DNA of 16,300 nucleotides from Methylomicrobium sp035916875 (GTDB lineage Bacteria; Pseudomonadota; Gammaproteobacteria; Methylococcales; Methylomonadaceae), in NCBI RefSeq assembly GCF_035916875.1, contig NZ_JAXUHN010000041.1:1-16300 (forward strand), written 5' to 3'. Under the pieces are notes generated by a model that searched no databases, was not told where the DNA came from, and saw only the letters and a list, made by a program, of their open reading frames with translations. Each line of letters begins with the position of its first letter. Position 1 is the first letter of the stretch. A program made the translations under genes and the position numbers. Below, one piece after another: positions 7,483 through 13,709 of this stretch.

Positions 7483-7510
7483 AGTTTACCAGTTCAATAC
7501 ACCGTGTCAA
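7483..7510 (-). promoter_or_regulatory. Sigma70-like promoter of pmoCAB
   Basis: On the minus strand a perfect -35 TTGACA (7510-7505) is followed after 16 bases by TAAACT (7488-7483), a four-of-six match to TATAAT. Transcription would start near 7476, giving a leader of about 115 bases. Sigma70-type promoters upstream of pmoC are established in methanotrophs. No copper-responsive operator could be identified by eye. Confidence 0.7.
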
Positions 7511-7570
7511 GTCAAAAAATTCTTTCACCGAAAATATCCGCCGGACCGTTCGCCACTTGCTATTTTCACA

Positions 7571-7600
7571 TACACTTAATACTTTGATTTCTGATACAAT
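7571..7600 (+). promoter_or_regulatory. Possible promoter of the small membrane protein gene
   Basis: TACAAT (7595-7600) makes a five-of-six -10 hexamer, with TACACT (7571-7576) as a poor -35 at 18 bases. It would start RNA near 7607, about 30 bases before the ATG at 7638, back to back with the pmoC promoter. The weak -35 keeps this tentative. Confidence 0.3.
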
Positions 7601-7637
7601 TGCTTGGGTAAGAATAACATCTACGGCACTTTCTTAA

Positions 7638-8087
7638 ATGAAAAACTTCTTAAAAAAACATCCATTCATCGTACTCGTCATCGGCCTTGCCTTGCTGATT
7701 TTGTTTCAAAAGTTCGCAGTCATGCCGCTCGTGACCGACGTGATTAAATCCGATGCCTTTTTGGTCGACAGCAAGGATCAAGGCAGCCAGCTTCCCATTT
7801 CAACTGAAATGACGACCATCGCCTTCACGCATTGCAACAATTACATCAAATCAGAACTCGATTCGGACCTTGCCGTGACCTTTACCGACAAACCGGTAAA
7901 AGCCTGGAGCCTGGGCAACTATCAGTTTTTGATTAACGGCGACATTCATATCGCCGACCAGTCCGGCAAAATGACCACGCAAAGATATGTCTGCCGGATT
8001 ACTTATAACAATGGAGACAATCAAGAAGGAGTGCTCGATTTCGACAATTGGACTCTGGTGGGCCTTTCCGGCATTGAAGGCATATAA
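7638..8087 (+). CDS. Small membrane-anchored hypothetical protein, divergent from pmoC
   Basis: I do not recognise the family. The 149-residue product has a basic N-terminus (MKNFLKKH) and one strong hydrophobic segment (about residues 9-30) that looks like an uncleaved signal anchor, so the rest is probably periplasmic. That part is hydrophilic and beta-like, with two cysteines (Cys66 in THCNNY and Cys119 in RYVCRI) that could pair, and a polar C-terminus rich in Gly and Asp. Codon use resembles other genes here, and the protein reads as a genuine fold. No clear ribosome binding site precedes the ATG. It shares a 278-base gap with pmoC and is transcribed away from it, so shared regulation is possible but not shown. 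It converges on the CPBP protease gene. Confidence 0.7.
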   Translation: MKNFLKKHPFIVLVIGLALLILFQKFAVMPLVTDVIKSDAFLVDSKDQGSQLPISTEMTTIAFTHCNNYIKSELDSDLAVTFTDKPVKAWSLGNYQFLINGDIHIADQSGKMTTQRYVCRITYNNGDNQEGVLDFDNWTLVGLSGIEGI

Positions 8088-8148
8088 CGCCTAGCTATTC
8101 AATCGCGGCCCGACAACGATAACCGTGCTTCAAAGCCATGGACGGCGA

Positions 8149-8164
8149 CTCTATTGACATAGAG
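8149..8164. terminator. Small hairpin between convergent genes
   Basis: CTCTAT (8149-8154) and ATAGAG (8159-8164) form a perfect 6-bp stem with a TGAC loop in the 104-base gap between two convergent genes. The position suits a shared terminator, but there is no U-run on either strand and the stem is weak. Confidence 0.25.
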
Positions 8165-8191
8165 ACCACAGCGATGAACTTCGCGCTCGCC

Positions 8192-8785
8192 CTACCCGTC
8201 CCGAGTCGCTTTATAAGTCCTTACTAAGGATAAAAACGCCCAAAAATCGTACAGCGCATGAATCACTATCGGCGTCAGCAAATTACGCTCGCCGCCATAA
8301 TCCATCGATAAGCTCAGATACCCCCCGATCATAAATGCGAGAACCGTATAGAGCGGCGTGATCGCATGCGCCACCCCGAACAGAAGGTTGCAGACAAGGA
8401 ACCCAATCCGTATTCCCCAGACCGTTTCAAGCCAAGGCTGAATGACGCCCCGAAAAAGGATCTCTTCCGATAAACCGGCAAGCCCCGCGAGCATCAACAA
8501 ATCCGTCCAATGCCGCCGATGTAATACCGGCCCTAACGTTTCGAGCAACAGTCGCCTGATTTTTTGAAACGATGTCCCCTCCCACTGCTCCATCAGGTAA
8601 AATAACACCACCATGGGCACTGTACCAACCAATCCATGTGACAACGCCGCTTCGGAAAAAAACAGCTTGGCGAACGGATCGATACCCGCCATCCAGCCAA
8701 GCACGATCGCGACAAGGATTAATGACGCCTCGAAACAGCAGGCCTTGAAAAAAAAATCGTGAAGTTTGAACGTGGATTGATTCAT
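8192..8785 (-). CDS. CPBP (Rce1-like) intramembrane metalloprotease
   Basis: Members of the CPBP / Abi family are multi-helix membrane proteases related to eukaryotic Rce1; bacterial ones often have unknown substrates, some tied to bacteriocin self-immunity. The 197-residue product has hydrophobic segments throughout and all three family motifs: SEEILFRG (Glu107, Glu108, Arg112), FGVAH (Phe136, His140) and IHALYD (His176, Asp180), so it should be active. I start at the ATG at 8785 because the longer frame begins with TTG at 8815 and adds ten residues unlike a membrane-protein start; the ribosome binding site is weak either way. It converges on the small membrane protein gene and is divergent from ycgL. 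No precursor peptide is seen next to it. Confidence 0.85.
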   Translation of the reverse strand: MNQSTFKLHDFFFKACCFEASLILVAIVLGWMAGIDPFAKLFFSEAALSHGLVGTVPMVVLFYLMEQWEGTSFQKIRRLLLETLGPVLHRRHWTDLLMLAGLAGLSEEILFRGVIQPWLETVWGIRIGFLVCNLLFGVAHAITPLYTVLAFMIGGYLSLSMDYGGERNLLTPIVIHALYDFWAFLSLVRTYKATRDG

Positions 8786-8808
8786 TGGACAAGGCGACCG
8801 ATAATGGC

Positions 8809-8836
8809 GCGGCAATTTTCAGTTATTTTCTGCCGC
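8809..8836. repeat. Inverted repeat between the CPBP and ycgL genes
   Basis: GCGGCA (8809-8814) pairs with TGCCGC (8831-8836) around a 16-base AT-rich loop that itself holds ATTTTC twice. It lies in the 109-base gap between divergent genes. It might be an operator or leader hairpin; nothing in the sequence decides. Confidence 0.35.
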
Positions 8837-8894
8837 AAACATGAACAGCCAAAACCTCTAACTTCGCGACGCACCATCAGGACACCCTTAACAT

Positions 8895-9149
8895 ATGCAA
8901 TGTTTTATTTACAAAAGCTCGAAAAAACAAGATGTTTATTTGTATCTCAAAGATCAGGACGACTTTACCTGCCTACCACAAGCGTTGCAGAATTCCCTGG
9001 GCAGAATGGAATTTGTTTTCAGCCTTGAAATTACGCCGGAACGAAAGCTCGCTAACGCCGATCCGGTTTCGGTGCTGAACAACCTGAGCAAACAGGGCTA
9101 TTTCCTGCAATTGCCGCCCGTGTGGTCCGCTCCGGCTACGCTGCAGTAA
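8895..9149 (+). CDS. ycgL: YcgL domain-containing protein
   Basis: The 84-residue product matches the small gammaproteobacterial YcgL family along its whole length: the start MQCFIYKSSKKQDVYLY, a central Pro-x-x-Leu segment, FVFSLEITPERKLA, and the C-terminal YFLQLPP motif. E. coli YcgL has a known fold, but its biochemical role is not settled. In many gammaproteobacteria ycgL sits near cell-division (minCDE) or rnd genes; neither is seen here. The gene ends 12 bases before the convergent dcd stop. AGGA at about 8879 is slightly far from the ATG. Confidence 0.88.
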   Translation: MQCFIYKSSKKQDVYLYLKDQDDFTCLPQALQNSLGRMEFVFSLEITPERKLANADPVSVLNNLSKQGYFLQLPPVWSAPATLQ

Positions 9150-9161
9150 ATCCGGAAATCT

Positions 9162-9728
9162 TCATGCGCGAGGCAAGGTCACTCCAACTTGGCCCTGGTA
9201 TTTGCCGCCGCGATCTTTGTATGAGGTTTCGCATACTTCATCGCTGCCGAAAAACAGCATCTGCGCGACACCTTCATTCGCATAGATTTTCGCTGGCAGC
9301 GTCGTCGTATTCGAAAACTCCAACGTCACGTGCCCTTCCCATTCGGGCTCCAGCGGCGTCACATTCACGATGATGCCGCAGCGCGCATAGGTCGATTTGC
9401 CCAGACACACGGTCAGCACATCACGCGGAATACGGAAATACTCGACCGTCCGCGCCAAGGCAAACGAATTCGGCGGAATGATGCAGACATCCGATTTGAC
9501 ATCGACGAAGCTGCTCGAGTCGAAATCCTTCGGATCGACAATCGCGGAATTGATATTGGTGAAAATCTTGAATTCATCCGAACAGCGCACATCGTAGCCA
9601 TAGCTCGATGTCCCGAACGAAATCACCCTACCCTTTTCGGAGTCCCTGACCTGGCCGCTTTCAAACGGCGTGATCATGCCGTATTCGGTCGCCATCCGGC
9701 GTATCCATTTGTCCGATTTAATGCTCAT
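9162..9728 (-). CDS. dcd: dCTP deaminase
   Basis: Dcd hydrolytically deaminates dCTP to dUTP in the cytoplasm, feeding the dUTPase and thymidylate synthase route to dTTP. The 188-residue protein has the dUTPase/Dcd trimer fold motifs: SSYGYDVR (about 41-48), GKSTYARCG (110-118, Arg116 where the substrate-binding Arg is expected) and EWEGHVTLEFSN (129-140, Glu137 where the catalytic Glu is expected), then NEGVAQMLFF and the closing KYQGQVG segment. Length is normal (E. coli 193). A monofunctional deaminase rather than the bifunctional dCTP deaminase-dUTPase is most likely. It lies 59 bases after mtnC on the same strand with no terminator between, so read-through from the mtn operon is possible. 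Confidence 0.95.
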   Translation of the reverse strand: MSIKSDKWIRRMATEYGMITPFESGQVRDSEKGRVISFGTSSYGYDVRCSDEFKIFTNINSAIVDPKDFDSSSFVDVKSDVCIIPPNSFALARTVEYFRIPRDVLTVCLGKSTYARCGIIVNVTPLEPEWEGHVTLEFSNTTTLPAKIYANEGVAQMLFFGSDEVCETSYKDRGGKYQGQVGVTLPRA

Positions 9729-9787
9729 CGCAGCTTTAATACCTTAAAAAATCAACAAAAAGAGCATTGTAACAAACAACGGGGGAC

Positions 9788-10480
9788 TTAGAGATCGTTT
9801 GAAAAAACAATTTCGATATGATCGAAATCCTGCACCTGCTCGTGCTCCGCCCCGAGATCGGTCTTGCCTTCGCGGACCAGCCAAATCGTATTGAACCCGG
9901 CCTGCTTCGCCGCATCCAGTTCTTCCTTGATGTCGGACAGAAACATCAGATTTTCGGGAGGAATCCGCAGTTCCTCCGCGATATGGCGATACGAATCGAC
10001 CTCCCGTTTGCCGCCGATCCGGGTATCGAAATAGCTCGAAAACCACGGTGTCAAATCGCCGTACTCGGTATGCGAAAACAACAGCTTCTGAGCATGCACC
10101 GACCCGGACGAATAGATGTACAGATGCAGCCCGCAGGCATGCCAGGCTTTCAGGTTTCTTGCGGCGTCTTCATAGACATGGCCGGTAAACGCGCCTTGCC
10201 GGTAACCCTCGTCCCAGATCAGGCCTTGCAGCGCCTTCAACGGCGTGACTTTTTTGTCCTGATCAATCCATTCGAGCAATTGCGCCAGCGTTTGCGCGGC
10301 GTCGAGCGGCTTACCGGCTTCTGCGGAAACATCGGCCAGCAAGCGCCGGACCTCGGGATCGTCCGCATGGATTTGTATAAATTCGGCGAGATGCGCGCGC
10401 GCATACGGAAACAGCACGTCCTTCACGAAAGACAAGGACGAGGTGGTGCCTTCAATATCGGTAACGATCGCCCTGATCAT
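9788..10480 (-). CDS. mtnC: Enolase-phosphatase E1 (methionine salvage)
   Basis: MtnC is a HAD-family phosphatase that enolises and then dephosphorylates 2,3-diketo-5-methylthiopentyl-1-phosphate, giving the acireductone used by MtnD. The 230-residue product starts with the HAD motif I variant TDIEGTTS (Asp8, Glu10), has motif II serines at IYSSGS (about 122-127), the lysine in GGKREVDSY (Lys158), and the motif III acid in FLSDIKEELDAA (Asp183). Length fits the family (E. coli-type homologues about 229). Its ATG overlaps the end of mtnD by four bases, showing translational coupling. It is the last gene of the mtnB-mtnD-mtnC run. Confidence 0.95.
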   Translation of the reverse strand: MIRAIVTDIEGTTSSLSFVKDVLFPYARAHLAEFIQIHADDPEVRRLLADVSAEAGKPLDAAQTLAQLLEWIDQDKKVTPLKALQGLIWDEGYRQGAFTGHVYEDAARNLKAWHACGLHLYIYSSGSVHAQKLLFSHTEYGDLTPWFSSYFDTRIGGKREVDSYRHIAEELRIPPENLMFLSDIKEELDAAKQAGFNTIWLVREGKTDLGAEHEQVQDFDHIEIVFSNDL

Positions 10481-11037
10481 GACAAGGCAGCAACATATTG
10501 ATCATAAGTCGGAAACGACTTGGCAATGTCGCTGCCGGTAAACGAGGCGACCCAGCCTTCCGCCGTCGTGAACAGCCGAATGCACTTGAAACACGGATTT
10601 TCGCCCATGTCGAACCAGTGCGTGGTATTGGCCGGCACGCTGATCAGATCGCCTTTTTCGCAAAGCACCGCATAGACCTTGCCGCCGACGTGCAGATAGA
10701 AAAGCCCCTTGCCGTCGACGAAGAACCTGACTTCGAAATCGCCATGCGTATGTTCGGCCAGGAATTTTTCCCTAAACGCCGCTTTCTGCGGATGATCCGG
10801 CTGCAAGCTGACCACGTCGACCGATTGAAAGCCGTACTGCCGCATCAGGCGATCGACCGAATCGCGGTAAGCGGCGACCACCGCATCCTGATCGGCATCA
10901 AGGGCCAGCTCGCCATCGGCGGTCCAGCGCTCAAACTGTACGCCGATGCCGCCTAGCTGCGCTTCGATCTCGGCAAATTCGGTAAATAACTCGCCCGCTT
11001 GAGGCTGGTTATCGGGATAAACGGTTAACGCGCTCAT
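10477..11037 (-). CDS. mtnD: Acireductone dioxygenase
   Basis: MtnD is a cupin-fold dioxygenase acting on the acireductone made by MtnC. With Fe2+ it yields the 2-keto acid precursor of methionine plus formate; with Ni2+ the Klebsiella enzyme makes an off-pathway product and CO. The 186-residue protein has the metal set His96, His98, Glu102 (EHTHGDFEVRFF) and His140 (TTHWFDMG), the same numbers as in the Klebsiella enzyme. Which metal is used cannot be read from sequence. It overlaps mtnB and mtnC by four bases each, so the three genes form a tightly coupled operon. Confidence 0.96.
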   Translation of the reverse strand: MSALTVYPDNQPQAGELFTEFAEIEAQLGGIGVQFERWTADGELALDADQDAVVAAYRDSVDRLMRQYGFQSVDVVSLQPDHPQKAAFREKFLAEHTHGDFEVRFFVDGKGLFYLHVGGKVYAVLCEKGDLISVPANTTHWFDMGENPCFKCIRLFTTAEGWVASFTGSDIAKSFPTYDQYVAALS

Positions 11038-11654
11038 AATTTCTTCACTCCATGCAAGCGTAATTCACAATCAAATAGGTAATCGAGAGCGTCGATATGA
11101 CGCAAGGTTTCGTCAACCGTCGTACCCCAGGTATAAAACCCATGCCCTGCAATCACGTAGGCATAACAATCGTCATGCCGATCCAGGTAGCGCTCGACTT
11201 CGGCCGCAAGACGAGGAATGTCCTGATCATTCGCAAAGATCGGCACGACAATACGGCTTTCATGCGTGGTGATGCCGTTGAACGCTTTCAGCAGTTCATA
11301 ATCCTCGAGCACGATTTCAGTCTTGAAGATGCGCGACACCAACACCGCATTGATCGCATGCGGATGCAGCACGCAGCCGACGTTCGGAAACCTTTTATAT
11401 AGAGAGGTATGCAGCAGCGTCTCCGCCGACGGCTTTTTGCCGTCCAGTGAATTCGCCTCCGCATCAATCAGCATGATGTCCTCGATTTGCAGCCGGCCTT
11501 TGTGCTTCCCGGACACGGTGATCGCAATCGTGCCATCCGGCAAGCGCACCGAAAAATTGCCGCTGGTCGCCGGCACCCTTTCCTTGCTGTCGATAATGCG
11601 CCCTGCCGCGCAAAGATCGGCGGCGGCGTTCAAAAATGCTTCGCTATATTTCAT
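11034..11654 (-). CDS. mtnB: Methylthioribulose-1-phosphate dehydratase
   Basis: MtnB is a zinc-dependent class II aldolase-fold enzyme that dehydrates 5-methylthioribulose-1-phosphate to the diketo compound used by MtnC. The 206-residue product shows family hallmarks: RVPATSGNFSVR (about 26-37), ITVSGKHKG (45-53), KPSAETLLHTSLY, the zinc histidines in VLHPHAINAV (His97, His99) and a later His in AGHGFYTWG (His171). It is first in the mtnBDC run. A weak AGGGA lies just before the ATG. mtnA (isomerase) and the methylthioadenosine phosphorylase or nucleosidase that precede it in the pathway are not in the window. The alternative, an L-fuculose-phosphate aldolase, is ruled out by the mtnD/mtnC neighbours. 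Confidence 0.95.
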   Translation of the reverse strand: MKYSEAFLNAAADLCAAGRIIDSKERVPATSGNFSVRLPDGTIAITVSGKHKGRLQIEDIMLIDAEANSLDGKKPSAETLLHTSLYKRFPNVGCVLHPHAINAVLVSRIFKTEIVLEDYELLKAFNGITTHESRIVVPIFANDQDIPRLAAEVERYLDRHDDCYAYVIAGHGFYTWGTTVDETLRHIDALDYLFDCELRLHGVKKL

Positions 11655-11695
11655 GAGTCCCTGATAAAAAAATGCCCATGGGCCTGTCTTGCAAG

Positions 11696-11701
11696 ATTAT
11701 A
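11696..11701 (-). promoter_or_regulatory. Possible -10 of the mtnBDC promoter
   Basis: A perfect TATAAT occurs on the minus strand about 42 bases before mtnB, which would start RNA near 11689 with a leader of about 35 bases. No good -35 lies 16-18 bases upstream. A leader this short leaves no room for a SAM riboswitch. The leader contains the palindrome GCCCATGGGC (11674-11683) followed by a T-run, but that makes only about three base pairs, so it is not called a terminator. Confidence 0.38.
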
Positions 11702-11712
11702 TGTTGAGATCG

Positions 11713-11741
11713 TTAAAGAATGTAGCTTAATGGCTTAAAAT
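11713..11741 (+). promoter_or_regulatory. Possible promoter of the adaptor/ATPase operon
   Basis: TTAAAG (11713-11718), 17 bases and TAAAAT (11736-11741) make a plausible sigma70 promoter 80 bases before the adaptor gene, close to the divergent mtnB -10. TTGAGA at 11704-11709 with TTAATG is an alternative. Confidence 0.35.
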
Positions 11742-11820
11742 AATAGCGGACATTTCGCCGCCCGGCCTGATGGGATGATAGCCCGCCGACTCCCGTTTTA
11801 TTATCAAACTAAAAGCCTCC

Positions 11821-12957
11821 ATGCGCAAAAAAACACTGATCGTTTTCGGAAGCCTCGCGGCCGCCGCCGCACTTGCCGTTTATTACCAACGCCCGAAGCC
11901 AGTGGAAGTCGAAATCGTCAGCCTCGAAGCTGGCGAAGTCCGCGCGACCGTCTCCAATACCCGCGTCGGCACCGTCAAGGCCTGCCGCCGCGCCTATCTC
12001 GCGCCCGCCGCCGGCGGCCAGGTCGCCAAGCTGAACGTGAAGGAAGGCGACAAGGTCAAACAGGGCCAGCTCTTGATGGAAGTCTGGAATCAGGATCTGA
12101 AAGCCCAGCTCGCCTTGCAGGAAGCCCAGATACGCGCCAACCAGGCCGCCGCCGAGCAGAGCTGTCAACTGAAAGCCGGCGCGGTGCGCGAAGCCGAACG
12201 CATCTCCCGGCTGCAAAAATACAACCAGATCGTCTCCGAGGAACAGGTCGACACCAAAGTCACCAATGCGAAGGCGCAGAGCGCGTCCTGTCGCTCTGCC
12301 AGGGAAGAGATCGAGGTCAGCCAGGCCAGACGCGACGCCGCCCAGGCCGCGATCGAACGCACCCTGGTGCAGGCGCCGTTCGACGGCACCGTCGCCGAAA
12401 TCAATGTCGAACTCGGCGAGTACGTGACCCCTTCCCCGCCCGGCATCCCCACCCTGCCCGCGATCGATCTGCTCGACCTGAGCTGCCTGTACGTGTCCGC
12501 GCCGATCGATGAAGTCGATGCGCCACAAATCAAAACCGGCATGACCGCCTGCGTATCACTGGATGCTTTTGAAGGCAAACGCTGCTCCGGCACCGTCTCG
12601 CGCATCGCACCGTACGTGCTAGAAAAGGAAAAACAGGCGCGCACGGTCGAAGTCGAAGTCAAACTGACCGATCCGAAAGACTTGAACGAATTATTACCCG
12701 GCTACAGCGCCGACATCGAAGTGCTGCTGTCCAGCAAGCCGAAAGCGCTACGCGTGCCCGCGGAAGCAGTGATCGAAAATCATAAAGTCCTGCTGCTACA
12801 AGACGATGGCCTGCTGGCAGAACGCGCCTTCACACCTGGCCTCGCTAACTGGAATTATATTGAAGTGCTGGAAGGGTTGCAGGAGGGCGACAAAATCGTG
12901 CTGTCGATCGGCCAGGACGGAGTGGTCGCAGGCGCCAAGGCGCGTGTAAAGCAATGA
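11821..12957 (+). CDS. HlyD/MacA-type periplasmic adaptor protein
   Basis: Membrane-fusion (adaptor) protein that would link an inner-membrane transporter to the periplasm or an outer-membrane channel. The 378-residue product has an N-terminal membrane anchor (about residues 5-21), a lipoyl-like segment split around a long alpha-hairpin (GGQVAKLNVKEGDKVKQGQLL at 64-84 and APFDGTVAEINVELGEYV after the hairpin), a beta-barrel region and a C-terminal membrane-proximal domain. The hairpin (roughly 90-185) is rich in Ala, Gln and Glu. Several cysteines are scattered through the periplasmic part, which is unusual. Its stop overlaps the ATPase start by four bases. No good ribosome binding site precedes the ATG at 11821. 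The neighbouring ATPase suggests MacA/DevB-like ABC efflux rather than RND, but the substrate is unknown. Confidence 0.9.
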   Translation: MRKKTLIVFGSLAAAAALAVYYQRPKPVEVEIVSLEAGEVRATVSNTRVGTVKACRRAYLAPAAGGQVAKLNVKEGDKVKQGQLLMEVWNQDLKAQLALQEAQIRANQAAAEQSCQLKAGAVREAERISRLQKYNQIVSEEQVDTKVTNAKAQSASCRSAREEIEVSQARRDAAQAAIERTLVQAPFDGTVAEINVELGEYVTPSPPGIPTLPAIDLLDLSCLYVSAPIDEVDAPQIKTGMTACVSLDAFEGKRCSGTVSRIAPYVLEKEKQARTVEVEVKLTDPKDLNELLPGYSADIEVLLSSKPKALRVPAEAVIENHKVLLLQDDGLLAERAFTPGLANWNYIEVLEGLQEGDKIVLSIGQDGVVAGAKARVKQ

Positions 12958-13709
12958 TCGAACTCGAAAACATCCGCCGTACGTTTCAGGTCGGCGACCA
13001 AATCGTCAAAGCGTTGAACGACATCAGTCTATCAATCGCGAAAGGCGAATATGTCTCGGTGATGGGCCCATCCGGTTCCGGCAAATCGACCCTATTGAAC
13101 GTGATAGCGCTACTCGATCAGCCGTCGGACGGCCGCTACCTGTTGAACGGCCGCCCGGTTACCCAACTCAGCGACGACGAACTCGCCAAGGTCCGCCGCG
13201 AAAACATCGGCTTCGTGTTTCAATTCTTTCATTTGATTCCTCGCCTGACCGCCGCCGAAAACATTGAAATACCGCTAATATTGGCCGGCATCAACGTTCA
13301 TGAACGCAAGCCGCGTGTTGCGGCCGCGTTGGCCGAAGTCGGCCTCGAAGACCGCGCCCTGCACAAGCCCGACCAACTTTCGGGCGGCCAACTGCAACGC
13401 GTCGCAATCGCCCGAGCGATGATCATGAAACCTGAAATATTACTGGCCGACGAACCGACCGGCAACCTGGACAGCCAGTCCGGCAAGGAAATCATTGAAC
13501 TGTTGGAAAGCCTCAACCGGCAAGGCGTCACCTTGATGATCATCACTCACGACCCGAACATCGGCGGCCGGGCTCACCGCAAGATACGGATTGTTGATGG
13601 CAGAATCGTAAAAGCGGCAGACGTCTCGGCGCTTTCTATCGCTGGCTTAAATGGTGATAAGCCGGCAGCGTCTGCAAGCGTGAGTCCTCCAATGCTCGAC
13701 CGACCGTGA
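12954..13709 (+). CDS. MacB/LolD-type ABC transporter ATP-binding protein
   Basis: Cytoplasmic ATPase that would power a MacB/FtsX-type permease. The 251-residue protein has Walker A GPSGSGKST (38-46), the Q-loop Gln90 in VFQFFHLIPRLTA, the ABC signature LSGGQ (142-146), Walker B ILLADEPTG (162-170) and the switch His199. It is translationally coupled to the adaptor gene. No permease gene follows: the next gene is on the other strand. The family usually ends soon after the VDGRIV segment (about 214-219), yet this frame runs on, and residues 228-251 are encoded antisense to the 3' end of the SagB-like gene. A deletion that removed the permease and joined the two 3' ends would explain this; a permease elsewhere in the genome is also possible. 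Confidence 0.92.
   Translation: MIELENIRRTFQVGDQIVKALNDISLSIAKGEYVSVMGPSGSGKSTLLNVIALLDQPSDGRYLLNGRPVTQLSDDELAKVRRENIGFVFQFFHLIPRLTAAENIEIPLILAGINVHERKPRVAAALAEVGLEDRALHKPDQLSGGQLQRVAIARAMIMKPEILLADEPTGNLDSQSGKEIIELLESLNRQGVTLMIITHDPNIGGRAHRKIRIVDGRIVKAADVSALSIAGLNGDKPAASASVSPPMLDRP

Noticed and set aside
9330..10956. Plus-strand ORFs opposite dcd, mtnC and mtnD
   Set aside because: All are antisense to genes with intact catalytic motifs and have biased Arg/His-rich compositions.
11674..11683. GCCCATGGGC palindrome followed by T-run in the mtnB leader as an attenuator
   Set aside because: With a minimal loop it forms only about three base pairs, too weak for a terminator or attenuator.
11775..12528. 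Two long frames (one per strand) over the adaptor gene
   Set aside because: GC-rich coding DNA leaves alternative frames open; their Arg/Gly/Asp-rich products are typical artefacts, and the adaptor frame shows clear domains.
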